Assembly (NCBI GenBank): GCA_964449845.1
Contig: CAYVES010000099.1
Location: 1-8,952 of the forward strand
DNA: 8,952 nucleotides
Reading direction: 5' to 3'
From: SOKG01 sp964449845
GTDB lineage: Bacteria > Chloroflexota > Dehalococcoidia > SZUA-161
Shown: piece by piece, positions 5,484-8,952 of the stretch
How positions within the stretch are numbered: position 1 is the stretch's first letter
How the letters are laid out: each line of letters begins with the position of its first letter
Program-made: the position numbers and the translations under genes
The notes under the pieces: generated by a model
Databases searched by the model: none
What the model was told of the DNA's origin: nothing
What the model saw: only the letters and a program-made list of their open reading frames with translations

Positions 5484-6338
5484 ATGGCTTTTATAAGAAT
5501 CATGGCACTGGGCGACCCCCATGGCTCAGAGAAAATTCGCCAGATCGCCTTTTCAGAAGCTGATTTGGTGCTAACGCCGGGTGACATCGGAGAGGCTGAT
5601 AAGTTGCGCAAGTACTATTTCGATTACTATTTCAAGGGAAAGAAGACGCTGTCAGAGGAAAAACTCAAAGACGCCTATAAGGAATCAGCCAATTCTATGG
5701 AAAAGGTCTTACTTTATCTTTCGAAGAATGTTCGCCACATGTTTGTAGTCACTGGAAATGTGGATGCATTTGCAGAACTCGGAGAAGAGTACGCATTGTC
5801 ACTACCGACTCTAGCTGAGATCTGCAATGGCCTGAACAATGTAGAGCTAATTGATTACAAGTGCACAAGTTATCAAGGTATCAGCGTAGCTGGCTTGCCA
5901 TTCCATTTCAGCCTTCATTTGGCTGACACGTTCCTATCCCAGCAGATTCCTGCACAAGAAACAGTAACTGGAAAACGCGAAGAAGCCAACAGAGGCGAGA
6001 ACAAAGCTGAAGATTTTCTTCACAGTATAGAGGGCAAGCAAGTTGATATCCTCCTATCTCATAACCCGCCATTTTGCGGGGAGTATAAAGGAAGGAGTCT
6101 GGAGCTCCCACTGGACGTGATAAGGTTTCCTTTGGCGCCCGAACATCTCCAGGGTAAGCACGCAGGTAGTTTGGTATTGACGGAATATCTGTTATCTACG
6201 GTTAATCCACCTAAAATGGTAGTTTGCGGGCACATACATGAAGGCAAAGGCAGATATCGACTTGACAGGACTGAGATTATTAACTGTGGATCAAATGGTC
6301 AGTTTGTAGAATTTGAGTGTGAAGTGATTGCTGACTAA
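5484..6338 (+). CDS. Calcineurin-like metallophosphoesterase
   Basis: A 284-residue calcineurin-like phosphoesterase with the metal-binding motifs in order: Asp11-x-His13 (GDPHG), Asp34 (GDIG), Asn92 (GNVD), His193 (LLSHNPP) and His250-x-His252 (CGHIHEGKG). The usual GNHD motif has Val93 where the catalytic His would be, as in the GNxD variants of YfcE/MJ0936-type phosphodiesterases. About 50 residues between 37 and 88 and a charged insert (160-180) make it longer than minimal members. No signal peptide is visible, so it should be a cytoplasmic enzyme hydrolysing a phosphodiester or phosphomonoester; the substrate is unknown. The gene is noticeably AT-richer than the operon before it, and no ribosome binding site precedes the ATG, unlike its neighbours. 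It may therefore have been transferred or be translated from a short leader. In-frame Met7 (base 5502) is an alternative start. Confidence 0.9.
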   Translation: MAFIRIMALGDPHGSEKIRQIAFSEADLVLTPGDIGEADKLRKYYFDYYFKGKKTLSEEKLKDAYKESANSMEKVLLYLSKNVRHMFVVTGNVDAFAELGEEYALSLPTLAEICNGLNNVELIDYKCTSYQGISVAGLPFHFSLHLADTFLSQQIPAQETVTGKREEANRGENKAEDFLHSIEGKQVDILLSHNPPFCGEYKGRSLELPLDVIRFPLAPEHLQGKHAGSLVLTEYLLSTVNPPKMVVCGHIHEGKGRYRLDRTEIINCGSNGQFVEFECEVIAD

Positions 6339-6350
6339 CTGACTAACTGA
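6331..6350. repeat. Short 8-bp tandem repeat at the end of the phosphoesterase gene
   Basis: CTGACTAA occurs twice in direct succession, followed by CTGA (2.5 copies), covering the phosphoesterase stop codon and the bases after it. It supplies further stop codons but has no evident function. It may be replication slippage. Confidence 0.6.
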
Positions 6351-6594
6351 ACCGATCAACAAGTATTGTTGCGAAGTAAGAAGCATCTCAAGGCAGACGG
6401 CGGGCAGGCGAGCATGCCGACCGGATTAGTTATCGATGCAGCGGTTGGTGTGAGCTTCGGCTGACCCGGAGGCCAAAGAGATAAAGATGCTGCAGAAGAA
6501 GGTGGACGAGCAATTCAACGAAATGTTTCCTGAAGCTGTCCGCTACATAGAATCGAGGGAAGGATACGTGGGGCCGCTGGGAAGGGCGCCAAAT
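6351..6594 (+). pseudogene. Frameshifted coding remnant, family not recognised
   Basis: This stretch between the phosphoesterase and the convergent membrane-protein gene has no intact gene but reads like degraded coding sequence. One frame is open from 6351 to a TGA at 6462-6464 and contains MPTGLVIDAAVGVSF. A second frame, offset by one base and open from 6454, continues ADPEAKEIKMLQKKVDEQF, then NEMFPEAVRYIESREGYVG, up to the stop codon of the opposite-strand gene at 6595. Joined by a one-base shift near 6460, the two give a plausible protein segment of about 80 residues with a charged amphipathic helix. An ATG at 6487 has no ribosome binding site, and its frame then runs across the end of the opposite gene. 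I do not recognise the parent family. It could be spurious. Confidence 0.33.
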
Positions 6595-8952
6595 CTAGGG
6601 AGCCGTGTCTCGTATCATTACCATACCAAAGATGGTGGTGGAATACGTCATTCCCTCAGGGTGAAGGAAGAGCGAACCAGCCCAATTGTTGTACCCCAGT
6701 CCTGTCCCCGTTAGTTTCTTGTAAACCGTTTCACCGGTTGTGAAATCCAGGGCAATGAGGTACCACCTCTCCTCTGTAATCAGCCCTGACTCGCCCTTCC
6801 CGTACATGTACACCAAGCCGTTTCCTAAGGATAGTCTGAACCCACCGATGCTCTTCTCACTGCTCGCCCAGACCTCTTCACAGCTATAGGTGCCGTCATC
6901 ATGCCTCGTGGCGTCCACGCGAGTGAGGCCCGGTTCGGGATGGGATAGGGGAAATGTATGGTGCGCCCAGTTGTTTTCCACAATCGCCGAATATACACCG
7001 ATACCATTGCCATTCTCATCAGCATGCTCAAAGGCGATGGCTGTGAGGTCTGTGCCGCTTTTGCCTTCTTCAAACAGCGGTATGCTGCACGCCACAGCAC
7101 CGTCGGAACGCCTGATAAATAGCAGATTTATCCTTGGCTCAGCATTGTCTGTGATGACAACCAACCCGTCTTCCGGAGTTCCCACCAGCGTTACCGACGT
7201 TCCCGAGCCCCGGGTGATATGGCCAGGTTTCTGTTGAGGACCACGGTCGTACTCTGTGCGCCAGTCTATGATGACGTTTCCAGCGCTATCGCGGCTGAAG
7301 CGATACATCGCATAGTCAGAGATAATGAAGACTCCATCCTCGCCGACGGCGAAGGAGTTCTCGATCAGCTCCCCCTCCAGCCGCAAAGTGTGGACGACAC
7401 CAGAGTCCACATTTAAGGTGCCCACAATTCCTTCCGTGGTTGCGTACCAATAATACTCTCCACTCCATTCTGGCAGCACCCACGCAACGCTGTCCTCTTT
7501 CCCGGGCACGACGTAATCCGCAAGATCATATTTCCGCACCAGCTCGAACTCCCCACTGCCCTCGGGATCGGGAACCTGGACGACCTGGATGGTATTCTCA
7601 GTCGTTGGCACTATGGCGCGATCCTGATTGTCGAGGTAGAAGTAGATCCCTGCGCCGAGATACTCCCAAGGCAGGACGCCTTGGAAGAAGAAGTCCCAGG
7701 GCCGTGGAGGTAGATCATAGGATGACAGTTCTTCCAACGTGTATGGATCCATAAGCTCGAGTTGAAATGCTCTCGCGTTGCCGTACACCCCGACAAGCCA
7801 TCCCATGCTGTCAAAGGTAATCGTACCATACCCCCCAAAGCCCTGAGTTCTCGAGCTGACTTGTGGATTCAAGCCGAGTGGCCCGCTCGCCTCATAGGTG
7901 TCGCTAATATAGGCGTCAGAGTGCATGTTGCTGCCGGGATTCGGCGCCATATAAGGATGTTGGGGAATCGGTACATGGGCGATTGGTTCTGAGTAGTCCA
8001 CCGGGTGATATCGGATGAACTTCTCATGCTCGGGCACCAATGGGTAGAGCAGCCCATTAGGTATCGTCCTTGCCAGGCCGCTGTCGTCGAATACTACCGC
8101 CGATAGAGAAACCGCGGCAAATGGGAGCACCCAGACTAGGATTATGGATAATACGATTATTATCTTAATTCTTGTGTTCTTGTCGACAGCGGCAACCGCC
8201 CTTGGCCCCCAGCGCAGCAGCGCGAAGATAACTGCGGCCAATGCCGTGATGATGTAGAGAGCGACTATGATAACCCAGCCGATGGCGGGAAGGTTGGCCG
8301 CCAGTTCAAGCGGAACGCCCCCACGCACAAAAAACGCCACCACCGAGACAGAAATCGCAATAAATAGCGACATCCAAAGCACGACCAAGACTGACACCAC
8401 TATGCGCTTGGCTCTTTTGTTCTTGGGCGCAGCGGGAGCCGCCACCGAGGGCATCCAGCGCAACAGCGCAAAAACAGTCGCGCCCAATGTCGCTATGAAG
8501 GTGAGCGGGGTGACGATAAACCAACCGATGATGGGAAAGCCGGCCGCCAGTTCAAGCGCAGCGGCGCCACGCACGAATGTAGTGGTGGAGGATACGCTGT
8601 TGCTGGCTCGCGACGCCAATTTTTCGCCTCTCCTGGCAGCTAAACCTGCCCTGCTCAGGACAGTGAGGGCAACGACAATAAAAAACAGTGAGCAGCCCAC
8701 GGGCCATGCCAGCGTAAAGGGCAGGTCAAGCAAGATCACAATGGGGGGCAATAATATGACCGTGGCTACGCTGCCCAGCCAGAAGCCAGCCGCCAGTTCA
8801 AGCGCAATGCTGCCATTTATGGATGCGGCGGTCAAGGATACGCTGTTGGTGTGCGGCACCAACCGTCCACCCACCACAGTGGCCAATCCTGCCGCGCCCA
8901 GTCCAGCGAATGCGAGGACGATATAAAACAGTAAGCAGCCCATGAGCCTGGT
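6595..8952 (-). CDS. Multi-pass membrane protein with tandem 82-residue repeats and an extracytoplasmic beta-propeller-like domain
   Basis: At least 782 residues from the ATG at 8943. The frame stays open to the window edge, and repeat similarity seems to continue upstream of that ATG, so the true start is probably outside. Residues 1-285 hold seven likely membrane helices, near 3-25, 52-74, 83-97, 135-162, 181-206, 218-243 and 260-284. They are arranged as repeats carrying LELAA(G/N) (48-53, 130-135, 212-217) and, in two copies, FALLRW (158-163, 240-245). Basic loops at 162-181 and 243-260 should be cytoplasmic, which places residues 286-782 outside. That part is rich in short strands with recurring Gly/Asp turns (such as GEDGVFIISD, EDGLVVITDN, GLVYMYGKG, WYLIALDFTTGE), suggesting a PQQ/arylsulfotransferase-like or WD40-like propeller. 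No enzyme motif was identified. It may be an anchored binding or sensing protein. It is transcribed towards the + strand genes. Confidence 0.85.
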   Translation of the reverse strand, partial: TRLMGCLLFYIVLAFAGLGAAGLATVVGGRLVPHTNSVSLTAASINGSIALELAAGFWLGSVATVILLPPIVILLDLPFTLAWPVGCSLFFIVVALTVLSRAGLAARRGEKLASRASNSVSSTTTFVRGAAALELAAGFPIIGWFIVTPLTFIATLGATVFALLRWMPSVAAPAAPKNKRAKRIVVSVLVVLWMSLFIAISVSVVAFFVRGGVPLELAANLPAIGWVIIVALYIITALAAVIFALLRWGPRAVAAVDKNTRIKIIIVLSIILVWVLPFAAVSLSAVVFDDSGLARTIPNGLLYPLVPEHEKFIRYHPVDYSEPIAHVPIPQHPYMAPNPGSNMHSDAYISDTYEASGPLGLNPQVSSRTQGFGGYGTITFDSMGWLVGVYGNARAFQLELMDPYTLEELSSYDLPPRPWDFFFQGVLPWEYLGAGIYFYLDNQDRAIVPTTENTIQVVQVPDPEGSGEFELVRKYDLADYVVPGKEDSVAWVLPEWSGEYYWYATTEGIVGTLNVDSGVVHTLRLEGELIENSFAVGEDGVFIISDYAMYRFSRDSAGNVIIDWRTEYDRGPQQKPGHITRGSGTSVTLVGTPEDGLVVITDNAEPRINLLFIRRSDGAVACSIPLFEEGKSGTDLTAIAFEHADENGNGIGVYSAIVENNWAHHTFPLSHPEPGLTRVDATRHDDGTYSCEEVWASSEKSIGGFRLSLGNGLVYMYGKGESGLITEERWYLIALDFTTGETVYKKLTGTGLGYNNWAGSLFLHPEGMTYSTTIFGMVMIRDTAP
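8091..8952 (-). repeat. 246-bp tandem repeat encoding an 82-residue membrane module
   Basis: The same 16 bases, GCCGCCAGTTCAAGCG on the + strand, occur at 8297-8312, 8543-8558 and 8789-8804, exactly 246 bases apart. A second landmark, CCAGCGCA/CCAGCGCAAC, near 8209 and 8455 keeps the same spacing. The copies have diverged but are free of net indels between these marks. Each encodes two membrane helices with LELAA between them; a fourth, half copy (residues 259-285) ends the array. The array runs off the right edge, so the copy number is unknown. Confidence 0.85.

Noticed and set aside
6339..6594. Rho-independent terminator between the convergent genes
   Set aside because: I looked for a GC-rich hairpin followed by a T run and found none convincing on either strand.
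6487..6714. A 75-residue stand-alone gene
   Set aside because: No ribosome binding site, and its second half is antisense to the conserved end of the opposite gene. Only the part before 6595 may be a remnant.
8267..8926. A 219-codon open frame on the + strand across the repeats
   Set aside because: It is the antisense shadow of the membrane-repeat gene. Its repetitive protein arises only from the 246-bp repeat, and it shows no family resemblance.
8091..8952. CRISPR array or insertion-sequence ends suggested by regular spacing
   Set aside because: The 246-bp repeats are in-frame coding units with diverged interiors, not short identical repeats with unique spacers, and no transposase is present.

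Overview
The window looks like a bacterial chromosome fragment of medium GC. I estimate about 53-57% GC in the main operon and low-to-mid 40s in the metallophosphoesterase gene, from a few hand-counted lines only. Strong GGAGG-type ribosome binding sites precede most operon genes. The gene content (clustered acyl-CoA dehydrogenase, MaoC, lipid-transfer-type thiolase and DUF35 genes, a DUF6125-like protein and an acetone-carboxylase-type remnant) recalls uncultured Chloroflexota (Dehalococcoidia) or Desulfobacterota. No phylogenetic marker is present, so this placement is a guess.

Bases 1-4476 (+ strand) form a tight CoA-ester catabolic operon: acyl-CoA dehydrogenase (5' end outside the window), two MaoC-like hot-dog subunits of the FAS1-dehydratase type, a third MaoC-like subunit with intact hydratase residues, a thiolase-fold lipid-transfer protein, and a zinc-ribbon/OB-fold DUF35 protein. 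The gene set and order parallel the actinobacterial igr steroid side-chain operon (fadE28-fadE29-chsH2-chsH1-ltp2). The difference is that the DUF35 domain, fused to ChsH2 in Mycobacterium, is a separate gene after the thiolase. The thiolase has lost the usual catalytic Cys and His, with Tyr in the His position, as in Ltp2-type aldolases. The predicted path is dehydrogenation of an acyl-CoA, hydration of the enoyl-CoA, then retro-aldol cleavage by the thiolase-fold/DUF35 pair. The substrate is unknown; a steroid-like or other branched polycyclic acyl-CoA is an inference.

Bases 4559-5134 encode a DUF6125-like cysteine-rich protein, probably the operon's last intact gene. It is followed at 5148-5404 by a scar: the N-terminus of a hydantoinase/acetone-carboxylase-type subunit joined out of frame to the C-terminus of an acetone carboxylase gamma-like subunit. 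This suggests that a multi-gene carboxylase locus was deleted (or that the assembly is misjoined).

Bases 5484-6338 encode an AT-richer metallophosphoesterase without a visible ribosome binding site, possibly acquired separately. Bases 6339-6594 hold no intact gene but do hold a short 8-bp tandem repeat and a frameshifted coding remnant I cannot identify.

Bases 6595-8952 (- strand, convergent) encode a large membrane protein open to the window edge. It has tandem 82-residue two-helix membrane modules with an exact 246-bp period, followed by a large beta-propeller-like domain predicted to lie outside the cytoplasm. No tRNA, rRNA, CRISPR array or transposase was seen.
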